In this document: piece by piece, positions 1-10,103 of the stretch
Numbering within the stretch: the stretch's first letter is position 1
How the letters are laid out: the number at the start of each line of letters is the position of its first letter
NCBI RefSeq assembly: GCF_049306965.1
Contig: NC_133183.1
Span: 15,185,001 to 15,249,000 of the forward strand
Reading direction: 5' to 3'
Source of the DNA: Danio rerio
Taxonomy: Eukaryota > Chordata > Actinopteri > Cypriniformes > Danionidae
DNA: 64,000 bases
The notes under the pieces: generated by a model
The model's input: the letters and a program-made list of their open reading frames with translations, nothing else
Told to the model about the DNA's origin: nothing
Databases searched by the model: none
Position numbers and translations under genes: made by a program

Positions 1-45
1 CTCTATTTCAGTGTATATTTACTTGAAATAAAAGTTTATCAACTC
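1..45 (+). other. 3' end of an upstream copy of the unidentified plus-strand gene
   Basis: The first bases of the window match 23816 onward, the 3' end of the unidentified plus-strand transcription unit described at 22840-23443. An AATAAA poly(A) signal lies at 27-32, equivalent to 23839-23844. The body of the gene, if present, lies left of the window. The match continues as non-coding flank to about 1021, so it is a duplicated block and not a chance similarity. Confidence 0.4.
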
Positions 46-631
46 AAGTGTCTATGCCTTTCCTGTAAAAAAGTTAAAAATTGAGCTAGGTGGAAAACAT
101 GATGGTGTGAAACAAATCATAGAAACATTGTCGAAACTGATTAAAGCCCTGTATTAATGCCAAGTGTATATTTAAATATTTAGAAAATTAGAATGTTGCA
201 TAGTGTGTCAAGGATTGGTTACTTGTCTAAAGCATAAAGGTATAAACTGTAGATCATTTATTAAAGTTGGTTAACGTTTAAAACAACCCAATAACACACA
301 GTTCTCATGTATAACTGTGTCAGTTTGTAGTCAGTTTAGAAAGACAACCTTAAAATTTTCGCCCAATTTAGTTTTAAAGATGCACTGACGTACAATTTCA
401 TAATTTCTCTTTCATTTGAAAAAGAGAATGAACAAAAGGTATACATGATATTGTTGGTTGTGTCTGGTTTAAAACCAAAAAATTTACATCTCAAACTTTC
501 ATGACAGTTCAAAAGAAAACATTTCTAATACACAGTACATTAGACACTGTTGCAAAAAGATATTAATGCAGTTTTAGTGGCAAATATTCATTTAGTTTTG
601 TAGACAGATCGCACTATTGACAGATCACAGT
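46..631. other. Intergenic flank, no gene seen
   Basis: AT-rich duplicated flank, colinear with about 23861-24442. No convincing reading frame, RNA gene or terminal inverted repeat was seen. Confidence 0.5.
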
Positions 632-830
632 ATTATGTTTTTCTCTTCTTTTTCATTCTTTTATAACTTGTTTTAACACATTTGATCTGTTTTTATCATT
701 TTTTAAATATTTTTTTATTATTGTTTTTATCTTTCTTAAACATGTCTCTTTTATTGTCTATTTAGCACTTTGAATTGACACTATGTATGAAATGTACTAT
801 ATAAATAAACTTGCCTTGCCTTGCCTTGCC
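632..830 (+). mobile_element. L2-type LINE 3' end fragment
   Basis: The fragment ends with a segment typical of fish L2 LINE tails: a CTTTGAATTGACACTATGTA stretch, then CTATATAAATAAA, then a short CTTGC-type tandem repeat (about 810-830). Only the 3' tail is present and no reverse transcriptase sequence accompanies it. The same fragment lies at 24443-24643, with a small difference upstream of the tail. The left boundary is uncertain. Confidence 0.6.
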
Positions 831-1100
831 TTTGTAGAGTCATACTTCTTGTGAAAAATAAATATATACTGTGAAGAATGAGAGAACTAAAGAAAATTGA
901 CAGTAGAAATGGATATTGTGACTTTTACTGTATGCATCGTGACAGATGCTATGAGAGTTGTGTAAAATTAGACTTTTAACACATATGCAAAAAAAGTTTG
1001 CAAAGACATTGAGTTAAAAACAGAAACAAGATTCACAGTACTATGTAAATATGTGCTCTCCTAGAATTGTTTTTGTCAAATAATACTCTTCACAAGAGTT
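831..1100. other. Flank containing a deletion junction at about 1021
   Basis: Up to about 1020 this matches 24644-24833; from 1021 it matches 26561 onward. About 1.7 kb present in the third unit, including a SINE, is absent here. No gene is seen. Confidence 0.75.
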
Positions 1101-1219
1101 CAATTAATGCATATGTTTTATTGTTTGTTTTGAGAGGAGCCACCTCCTGCTCAAGATTTCCTGCCTCAAACAGCCTGAAACGTTCCTCTCAAGACAATAA
1201 CATGTAGGGTGGCTGTTCT

Positions 1220-2771
1220 TTAGTTCTCCAGGTTGGTGTCCTAAAATAAAAACAGCAATTAGTTTATCAAAAGTCAATCCAAATCTAATATTCTCTAAGC
1301 TAACATCCATAGTCTTGTGTTTGAATTAACCCTCCCAAAATACTCTGCTTAGGCTTCATACCTTGAACCATTCGTGGAGAAGAATCTCTTTTAATTGAAT
1401 CCGCTGCTCTGGCTTTTGCTGGAGACAGCAACTAATCAACTGACAGCATTCTGTGAAAAACAGTTGAAACATCTGTTTACCTTGAACTTCACACCTCCTT
1501 TGATGTTGCATGTAAGAGTCTTTGAAATAAAGAGCTTACCATCGGACAAGCCAGCTTTGGAGAAGTTGTTCTCATTGATCATGTGCAGTTCTTGAGGGTT
1601 GGGAAAGTCCTCACACACCAATACAAACAAGAGGATGCCAAGGGACCAGACTGTTGCCGGCTTCCCATTGTATTCACCCGTTTCCTCAAACTCTGGGGGG
1701 CAGTACTCAAGGGTGCCTAAAGGTAAAAGATTTTTGCATCAATTAGCATTTGTTGCTATAAATTCAGAATATCGTTTTTCACAGCTTAAGGGTTAATACA
1801 TACCGGCAAATGTATCGTAGGGTAATTTCTTGAGAAGGTCTCCACACCCAAAGTCTATTAATTTGACTTTATGAGTCTCCTTGTTGATTAGTAGGTTTTC
1901 AAGTTTGATATCGCGATGTAGAACACCATTGCGGCAGCACATGTATGCAGCTTGAGTTGCCTGCTGCATAACAACACGCGCTAAACCTTCACTTATGGAT
2001 CCTCCATAGCTTTCTGTGAAAGCATATAGGTCCTCACAGGGTGAAGGGTATTCCAACACCATTATATAATGGTCCTCCTGGTCCTGCCAGTCCAGAAGCT
2101 GGATTATTTCTGGAACGCTGGATACTCCATGGGCGAGGATGAGAAGTGCAACTTCAAGAGGAAAGGGCTCTGAATGACCCGACTACAGGAAATACAATTT
2201 TTATGATGTTTAGATAGATATATCTTTTATAAATTATGAATTGAATCATAATTTCACAAAATTTCGACAACAGTAGCTTGCCTTATGAGAAATCACTTAC
2301 GATACATATGTATTCCACATCTTCCGTCTTTGTGACAAATTTCACTGCCACCTAAAAAACAAAAAATAAGCAAAGTGTAAGTAAGAATGATTGTACAGCT
2401 AACATATTGTATTTGTTACTATTTATCCAATCCAGAAAAATGAAAGGCACCTTTAAGTCATCGTGTAGACGTCGCCCCTTGTACACAGTTCCAAAGGATC
2501 CTTCACCCAGCATGTCATCGATCAGATAGTGGCAAGAATTGATGACTATTAAAACAAAACCAAGGTTAAGTAATATGAAATATCAACCAGTGTAAAACAG
2601 GACAAAATGTTTTACTTAATCAGTGTACATTTTTTCAAAATGAGGTCTGAATGTTGAATTAATAAGCTTTAGTTTTACCTATTGCCAAAAATGTATCTTG
2701 TGCAACTTAAGACTGGTTTTGTGGTCCAGGGTCACAAATGGAAACATTAAAATGGCCTGATATAGTATTGC

Positions 2772-2809
<38 letters not shown>

Positions 2810-3816
2810 TGTGTTTAAGGGACAGTAAACTTACCCTGACTTGTCATCTTTCCATTATTCTCTATTTGTTTTGAAACAGAGGCCTGTGTGCAGACTGGAG
2901 CTTGACCACCATTGATGCTCCAGTCTGACGTTGTGTGCTGTGAAATCTGAGGGAAATTGGCACTCCCCTCGGAAGCATCGGGGACTGGAATCTCAGTGGC
3001 ATTGTTAAAACAATCAGAAGTGGATGAGTGTAATGGAGGCTGGGTGACATCAATACTCCAGACTGACACTTTGTGTACCGGAGTCCGGGTAGCGTCAGTA
3101 CTCCAATCTGATGTGGTGCGTGTTGGAGTTTTGATCTTATCAATGCTCCAATCTGACATGGTGTGTGCTGAAGTCTTAGTGAAATCATTGCTCCACCTTG
3201 ATGTCGTGCGTGCTAGAGCCAGGCCAGAATCAATGCTCCAGTCAGATAAGGTGTGAGCTAAGCTTTCGGCTTCATCACAATAGTCAGGACTAAGCAATGG
3301 AGTCTGGCTGATGTCAAAGTTCCAGTCGAATGAAGTCTGAGCAGTATTGCTGCTCAGAACTGGAGAACGGAGGACATCAGGTTGAACAGTAAGATGTTTC
3401 TTTACTGTTGGATAGACTTCAGGGTCACTGGCTGAAGGTTCCTGAAGATTGAGGTCTACAGTATGAATGACCTGCTGTAGAGATCCGTCACCTGAAGAGG
3501 AGGAAGGTTGTACTTCAGGTGGTGCTGCAGTTGCCCCAGTGTCCTGAGCCTCTCCATCAACCTGAAGTGTACTATTTATGTCAGCAGCTCTCAGACAGGA
3601 GAACCACCGCCACAACTTGAACCTTCTTTTCTTTTTACGGTTGGTCTCCTTTCTCTTTTTATTTTTCCCCTCACTCGCACTATCTTCACCTACGCCAACA
3701 GGATGTTTATGAGCTTCCACCAAATTGGTGAGCTGTGGCGGTGCATCGTGATGGTAAACGTGCACACGCTCAAAATCATTGTTCGCCTTTTTGCAACGAC
3801 AATTACGTTGACCCAT
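1220..3816 (-). CDS. PIM-like serine/threonine kinase, copy 1
   Basis: Seven coding exons read on the minus strand: 2835-3816, 2451-2545, 2301-2351, 1804-2182, 1540-1716, 1362-1450 and 1220-1240. All junctions are GT/AG, phases agree, and the product is 597 residues. Exon 1 (residues 1-327) starts MGQRNCRCKK in good Kozak context, then a basic run near 51-65 and Trp-Ser repeats at 158-303. The kinase domain covers about 335-590: GEGSFGTVYKG loop, VAVK (Lys363), alpha-C Glu386, hinge LEYPSPCEDL, HRDIKLEN (Asp467), DFG (Asp486), CPPEF and VWSLGILL. The hinge with two prolines and the LLDW segment match PIM1-3 and not the related CAMK families, so phosphorylation of Ser/Thr proteins is expected. 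The stop is TAA; the other four copies use TGA. A poly(A) signal lies at 1117-1122. The role of the N-terminal region is unknown. Confidence 0.95.
2774..2808. repeat. (GT)n microsatellite in intron 1, copy 1
   Basis: A 35-bp uninterrupted GT tract. On the transcribed strand it reads CA and begins about 27 nt after the exon 1 donor (GT at 2833-2834). It is the shortest of the five alleles in the array. Confidence 0.95.
2884..3345 (-). repeat. 45-bp coding minisatellite (15-residue Trp-Ser repeat), copy 1
   Basis: Exon 1 encodes degenerate 15-residue units of the type TTSDWSTDATRTPVH. Tryptophans fall at residues 165, 193, 208, 223, 238, 253 and 299, so the central array has exact 15-residue spacing. 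Units between 253 and 299 have lost the Trp. The segment is rich in Ser, Thr and Asp and is probably disordered. Confidence 0.9.
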
Positions 3817-4080
3817 CGCTCAACTAGTTTAACCGCAGAATGCCAAAGTCAGAGTTGCATTCGCATTCTCTTAGCTATGATGTCACCGTTTCGAACATTC
3901 ACATTCAATTCTAAATGTGACGCAGGCTGGGCCGTTTCTGTGGAGCGTTTCTGTGGCCATTTGAAAGTGCCATATTGTTTTTGCATAAAGTATATGCCTT
4001 ATAATCAATCAATAACCGATCACACATACTCATAGCCTGTATGCAAGCGGCTGCCCGGTAAACAGGCTAAACTTGTAAAA
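3817..4080 (-). promoter_or_regulatory. Presumed promoter and 5' UTR of PIM copy 1
   Basis: This is the conserved block directly upstream of the start codon in all five genes. On the minus strand it holds a CRE/ATF-like TGACATCA (3878-3885) and, further upstream, a GAATGTTC heat-shock-like inverted pair. No clear TATA box was placed. Copies 1 and 4 carry one extra base beside the GAATGTTC pair that copies 2, 3 and 5 lack. The promoter role is inferred from position only. Confidence 0.35.
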
Positions 4081-4425
4081 CATAGACCAGCGTTACGCCT
4101 TCATGAAATTAATTCTGCGTCAGTTTTACAACAAACTAAAACTCGAAATTAATTCAAATAAACAGTTGTAACAATAAAAAATCATTAAAAACATTTGTTT
4201 TTCACTATTTTACTTTCACTATTATACATTATATTACATATATTTATTTATAACAAAATTCGAATGGACCTAAATTTACCAAATGATTTAAAACGTCTGA
4301 ATGGATTGTAAAATGCTAGACACTTCTATTTACTTCGTTGTTATTCCTTTTGCACATTTTATCAATCAATTTATCATTATCTATCCGCATCTGCAACATG
4401 GATATTCGCACCCTAGGAAAAAAAA
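4081..4425. other. AT-rich upstream DNA, no gene seen
   Basis: Low-complexity DNA between the PIM upstream block and the AT-rich palindromic element. About 200 bp here (roughly 4212-4420) is shared with copy 3 but absent from copies 2, 4 and 5, separating the two groups of units. Confidence 0.5.
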
Positions 4426-5126
4426 CCTATAGAGGACGAAACCTTCAAAAACTATAAATAAATAAGTAAACAAATAAATAAATAAATGAATAAATAAATT
4501 CATAAATTCCTGCATAAATAAAACAATAAATAAACACATTGCATATTTATTTGCTTTATGCAGGAAATTGTGAACATTTTTACTCATTTATTTTTATAAT
4601 TGCTTTTTTTATTTATTTAATGTTTTATTTATGTAGTAATTTATATTTTCTTGTTTATTTATGCTTTGTTTTATTTATGCAGAATTTATTTACTTATTTA
4701 TTTATATATTTTCGTTTTTATAAATTTTTATTTATGAAGACATTTATTTATTTGTTTATTTATCAGTCGTATTTATTTATTCATAAAAAAATATTTATGC
4801 CTGCATTTATGGATTTATTTACTTATTTATTTATTTGCGTATTTATTTATTAATTATTTTATTTATACAGGGATTTATAGATTTCAATGCTTATTTATGT
4901 ATATATGCGCGTATTTTGTTATTCTTTATTTTATTTTATTTTTGCAGAAATGTATGGATTTATTCTCCAATTTCGTTATATATTTGCGTATTTATTAATT
5001 TTTGTATTTATGTATGAATTTATGTATTTATTTACTTTGTCTTTTATTTTTATTTTTTTTTTTATTTTTTGCGTATTTATTCATTTATTTATTTATTTAT
5101 TTTTGCCGGTTTCGTTCTTCGTATAA
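4426..5126. mobile_element. AT-rich palindromic MITE-like element, unit 1
   Basis: The ends are imperfect inverted repeats: left CTATAGAGGACGAAACCTTC, right (reverse-complemented) TATACGAAGAACGAAACCGG. Both are followed inward by TAAATAAAT runs. The interior is degenerate (ATTT)n with recurring TTTATGCAGGAATTT blocks, and the left part is complementary to the right, so a large hairpin could form. No transposase frame is present and the target duplication is unclear. Open frames inside are low-complexity artefacts. Confidence 0.55.
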
Positions 5127-5479
5127 ACTCAGCATTCTTTTGATTTTGGATGCATGCTTTTTTTTTCTATTGACATAATATTTTTGCTCAATCATTCTTT
5201 ATAGTACTGCGTGCGTGTGTATATGTTTCACTGACAGTGTTGAGGTTGACATTTTGTATGGTTAAATTCTTTAATGAATGTATAAATGAATGGTTGGACT
5301 CGTCACTATTAAGTATGGCTGATATTTTAATCCTCATGCTTAAAATATCATCAGTGACTTGCACTTCTATTTTTTGATAGGCTACATGTTTATATATATT
5401 GATAAATTGTGTGTATCCATTACCACAGTGACACATTTATATTCTAGCAATCTCGTATTTTATTATTCTCTTGACGAAC
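5127..5479. other. Conserved spacer, no gene seen
   Basis: A block of about 350 bp present in all five units between the palindromic element and the LINE tail. Short frames occur but show no recognisable motif. Confidence 0.5.
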
Positions 5480-8400
5480 TTTTTTTTTTTAATTTAAACT
5501 TCAAAAAACAAACAGGCATTTTCAACTTCCATCGTTAAACATATATATCATTATATCCAAGCAGCATATAGCTAATAAACAAAACAGTACAAATTAATAA
5601 TAACATAAAAATAAACCTTAAATAATGCAAAAGAAAATACATTACATTCAGAGGGGTCAGTCCATATATGTTGACAAAAGCTTAGAGAGCTTTAAGGCAC
5701 CTTTTGTTTTTACTTGTTTTATAGATTTATATAACATATTGAAATCATTTGTAAATGCTTTGAAACAAGGAGAAACTTTAACAAATCTACATTTGTGTAT
5801 ATAAAATTTTGCTGCAATCAACATATTATTACATAGAAATTCAACTTCCTTGTTTTTCATAAAAATGCCAAATTTCACAATGTGATAGTCAAACGCAGGT
5901 GTTACATTTTTAGTTATCAACCACTAATACAATCTGTCCCAAAAGGATTTGACACTGGAACAACTATAAAAAAGATGTTCATGGGATTCTATATCTTTCA
6001 AGCAAAAAATACAAGCATTACTGTCTAAATGAAATCTTATTTTAAGAAATTCGTTACATGGATAGATGTCATTAATTGTTTTGAAATGTACTTCGTTCAT
6101 TTTAGGTAACAAGGGAAATGACAGGTATCTTTTTCTAATTTCAATAGTGTCCGCTTTAGAAAATCTCTCAGATAAAACTTTTCTTTTAACAGGAAGAGGA
6201 AAATATTCTTTTGTCAGTAGTGATCTCAAGACCTTGTTGTTACGTTTAATATCCAAAAATGAATAATTATTTATAAACAAATCAACTAGTGTAGGTATTA
6301 CAGAGGAGTATTGCACTATACCTTTAACTAAGTTCCTCAAAGCTACATTAATAGCTTTGACAACCAAAGAAAATTCTCTATATGCACAATTACAATTGAA
6401 TTTTAACCTAAAATGATCATAGCTCAACATATTACCATCATCATCCATTAAATGAATTACATTCCAAATTCTTTTGTCAAACCAGTCTTTAAAAAATAAA
6501 GATTTCCTGTCATGTAGAAAAATACACCTGTTATTCCAAATGATAACATTATGTGGAGTAAAATTGTGCTTGTACAACATCTTCCAATATAGTAACACTT
6601 CTGCATGAAAACCAGACAATTTAAATGGCAATTTTAGTAAGTCAAAATCACATTTTAGAAGAAAAGAAATTCCTCCGATCCTTTGAAAAATATGAAAAGG
6701 GATGCTAAACCATAAAGACGGTTCACCTTTAACAAAGCTTTGTAACCATTTTAACTTCATTACTCCATTTATAACGCCAAAATCAATAACATTCAACCCC
6801 CCTTCCTCTGATAACTTTACCAAATCATTTTTTCGAATTAAATGTTGCTTATTGTTCCAAATAAACTCATAATGAACTCTGTTAATTTGTTAATACATCT
6901 TTCTGGTACACCTAAGGAAAATGCTGGATAGATTAATCTTGATATTGCTTCCATTTTTGTTAATAATATTCTCCCAAAAATTGAAATATTTCTTTGTAAC
7001 CAGCTACTTAATGTTTTTTTATTTTTCTGTACAACAGTATAAATATTATTATTTTCCCTGTCCCTAAAATTTTTTGTAATAGTTATTCCCAAGTATGTTA
7101 TTTAGCTTTTAATTGGGATATTATACAATGAGTTTTATGTATTATTGTGAAGAGTTAGAATCTCACATTTTTTTCAAATTTAAATGTAACCCTGAAGCAT
7201 TAGAAAACAATGATATAGACTTTAAGGCAATCGGTATTTGATTAGAGTCCTTCAGAAATCAAGTTGTATCATCAGCTAGTTGTGTAATTACCAAGGATCT
7301 ACTTTTAATGGCTTAATATTTTTAATATACAGTGCTAATAATTCGGCAGCAGGTAAGAAAGAAGGGGGCTGACTGGATCTCCCTGTCGTATTCCCCTTCT
7401 GATATCAAATCTCTTTGTAGTACCCGATTGAAGTAAAACAGCACTTGTTATTTGTTATATTGTCAACATTGAAAGAATATTAATAAATTTTGTCCCAAAC
7501 CCAAAATATTGTTGAGACTGAAAAACAAAAGGGTGTTCAAGTTTATCAAAAGCTTTTAGAAAATCCAGAAATAGTATTATACCATCATCCTCTATCAAAT
7601 GTAAATAGTCTAAATCTAACACCATGCAAATGTTATTATGTATTAGTCGATTTGGAAGAAACCCAGATTGTGTATCACTAATAATTTTACCTATACCACC
7701 TTTAAGTCTACTAGCTAATGCATGAGTGAATATTTTGTAATCAATGTTAAGTAAAGTAATTGGTCTTAAATTATCAATAAGAGTATTGTCTTTTTTGGTT
7801 TAGGTATGAAAATAATTATAGCCTGTTTCATTGTAGTTAGTAGTGTATTACTTTCTAAACATTCTTTTAGTGCTTTAAAGAGCATTTCTCTTATATCATT
7901 CCAGAAAAAAGATAAAAGTTAGTTGCAAGTCCATCTTGACCTGGTGATTTACCTAAAGCCATTTTTTAATAGCAGCATCAAGTTCTTCAATTTTTAAATC
8001 AGAGTCACATATCATTTTAAAATCTTCATCAATTTTAGGAATAAAATTATAGAATTTTTGAAGAAATTCTCAGAATCTTTCATGGAAAATGATGATGAAT
8101 ATAGGCTTTGATAAAATTTAAAAATCTCATTACTTATTTCTTTTGGATCAGTTACAATTTTATTATTTAGATTTAAGGTGGTAATTGCATTTCTGTCTAC
8201 TTTTTTCTAATCTACTAAAATAAGAGCTGTTTTTTACACCAGCTTCCACCCATTTTGCTCTAGATCGTATATATGCCCCTTGTGCCCTATTTAAGTAGAA
8301 ATCGTCTAATTTAGTTTGTAATCTAATCATTTCCTCTTTATTAGGTTCTAATGATAAATCCTTTTTACAACAATCATTAATGTCTTTCATCGGCTGTTTT

Positions 8401-9350
8401 TCTAATTCTTTTTGCTTATTACACAATATTTTACCATAATTAATTGAGTACATTCTCACTTTATATTTAAAGATTTGCCACTTCTTTCCATATGAATCAA
8501 TCTCATCATTTGTCATAATTGAATATAAGATTTTTTTAACCATGTCACAAAAATATTCTTCTTTTAACAAGTTTGCATCAAATTTCCAATATTTTTGCCT
8601 ACATGTTCTTTCAGAGCCTGGGATCAGTGTGACAGTAATTACACAATGATCAGTTGTAGGAGCTGCAGAGATTTTAGCTTGCAAAACATATTTAAAAATT
8701 TCTTGGGTTACCAACCAAAAATCTATTCTTGATTTACAATTTCCATTGGATCTAATCCATGAATATTGCCTTACTTCAGGATTAACATGATTCCAAACGT
8801 CTATTAGGGAAGTATTAATACAAACATTTGTAATACATTCATTTCATAATAACCATATTTTGTTGGAAATCTATCCATCCATTCATCAGGGACACAATTA
8901 AAGTCACCACCATATTTTCAGTTGGGAAAAATGTTTTCAACTCTCTAATAGTTTCTGAAATGCATTCAGCAATATTTTGTTTTTATATTGACCATTATAT
9001 CCGTAAACATTTAGAAGAATCAGTGGAGTACCTTCAATCATCAAAACTGCAGCAATCCAGTGTCCATCCTTATCTTCTTTCACTTTAACTACTTTACCAG
9101 GACAGTTAATCAAGCATATGACTATGCCAGCAGATCTATAGTTCCATGACTAAACAGTATAGTATCACCCCATTGCTTTCTCCAGAAGGTTGAGTCCTCT
9201 GCGCTGGAATGTGTCTCTTGTAAAAATATACATTGTGCCTGTTGACTTTTGCAAAATAAGAATATTGCTTTTCTCTTAATACTGTCTTTAAGTCCCCTGG
9301 TATTCAATGAAATAAAATAAAGTTTAGAACAAAATTTAAACATACTATTT
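5480..9350 (-). mobile_element. L1-type LINE, decayed, unit 1
   Basis: The element runs right to left and ends in a poly(A) tail (T run at 5480-5490). Endonuclease sequence lies at 9122-9343 (SLNTRGLKDS, then FLQETHSS). Reverse-transcriptase pieces follow: PKPKKDN and RPITLLNIDYKIF near 7700-7800, and the catalytic ADD within LADDTT at 7269-7277. The C-terminal part (5924-6823) ends in the Cys/His motif CIFCLKDIESHEHLFYSC. ORF2 is interrupted by several frameshifts and stops, so the copy is not mobile by itself. No ORF1 was found, which suggests 5' truncation. The clade is L1/Tx1-like, as in other teleost L1 elements. Confidence 0.88.
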
Positions 9351-9719
9351 ACTTACACTACAAGTAGCTTTAACAAGCTAACAAATAACACCTCACAATA
9401 TCTGTGTGGAGAAAAAAGAAAAAGAATAATTCAGTTGGTCTTTCTAAATATAATCATGTGTCTCATTTGTCTACATTAACAGCTCCCATGAACTATTTAG
9501 TATACATTTTAAGCGAAACATACTTAAAACAGTGTTTTCCTGTATTCACAAACAGAAGAAAATAAAAACTGGGTGAAATGTTTACAGTATACTCACCAGA
9601 AGTGTCCTGCAACTGCAGCCACGAGAAAATGCCATAGCCTGAACAGTAAGTCAGGTTGGAAGCAGGTGCAGGATCAGACAAAAACTCTATTGTACTTAAA
9701 GTTATTCATCCAATAAACT
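9351..9719. other. LINE 5' side flank, no gene seen
   Basis: Duplicated DNA between the LINE endonuclease start and the TTAA-type element. A minus-strand stretch near 9600-9680 ends in a GTGAGT donor-like site, but no matching acceptor or continuing exon was found. Confidence 0.4.
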
Positions 9720-10103
9720 TTATGTCTGTACCTGGGAGTACCTTGTGACGTCTCTGAGTGTGCTGCATTCATTCATGAGAGACTTGGTTCAAACCAATCA
9801 GCGCGCTCTATTGTGTATGCCGTGCAACTTCATTAATATGAAAGCTAGCTTACAAGACTGTTTGTACCTGAAACAGTGTTCAGACGGCAGATAGACGCCA
9901 TGTTGGGTTGCCAAAAGAAGTGGGAAAAGAATAAGATTTGTTTTGGAGATACGGGTCGTGATTTTATAATGTGCTGCAACAAAAGTTTTGTTTTAATTTT
10001 CCAGCTGTAAGAGCGCAATTGGACTCACGTGTGGATCAGTGCACGCGACACGTGGCAGAAATACGTTTGCTCTGAAAATTTTTTACTCGAGAGCTTTTTG
10101 CAT
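9720..10103. mobile_element. Left part of a TTAA-type (Kolobok-like) element, internally shortened, unit 1
   Basis: The sequence is similar to the reverse complement of the well-bounded TTAA element at 37292-38499. Compared with units 3 and 4 it lacks 300 bp at its left (see 35340-35639). It is split by a CTG-target element at 10107 and resumes at 14108. The homology carries on across that insertion. Confidence 0.55.

Noticed and set aside
1436-1630. Reading PIM exon 5 through into intron 5 as coding (ending near 1436)
   Set aside because: The exon 5 donor and the exon 6 acceptor (AG at 1451-1452) restore LSDECCQLI, which aligns with PIM kinases. The read-through peptide does not.
2884-3345. 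CRISPR-like or satellite interpretation of the 45-bp repeats
   Set aside because: The units are degenerate, have no spacers and keep an open frame within a spliced vertebrate gene.
3508-4035. Plus-strand frame of 175 codons, recurring near 46868-47395 and in shortened form at the other copies
   Set aside because: It is antisense to PIM exon 1 and its upstream block. It is kept only because exon 1 is conserved, and its composition shows no domain.
4539-5126. Tyr/Phe/Leu-rich, membrane-like frames over the (ATTT)n element in every unit
   Set aside because: Low-complexity DNA with ATTT periodicity encodes such strings in all frames. There is no start context, and lengths are not conserved between copies.
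9590-9690. Possible minus-strand exon ending in a GTGAGT donor near the LINE 5' side (also 35200-35300, 52660-52760)
   Set aside because: No acceptor, partner exon or consistent frame was found. The frame differs between units, and the site may belong to the LINE 5' region or be chance.
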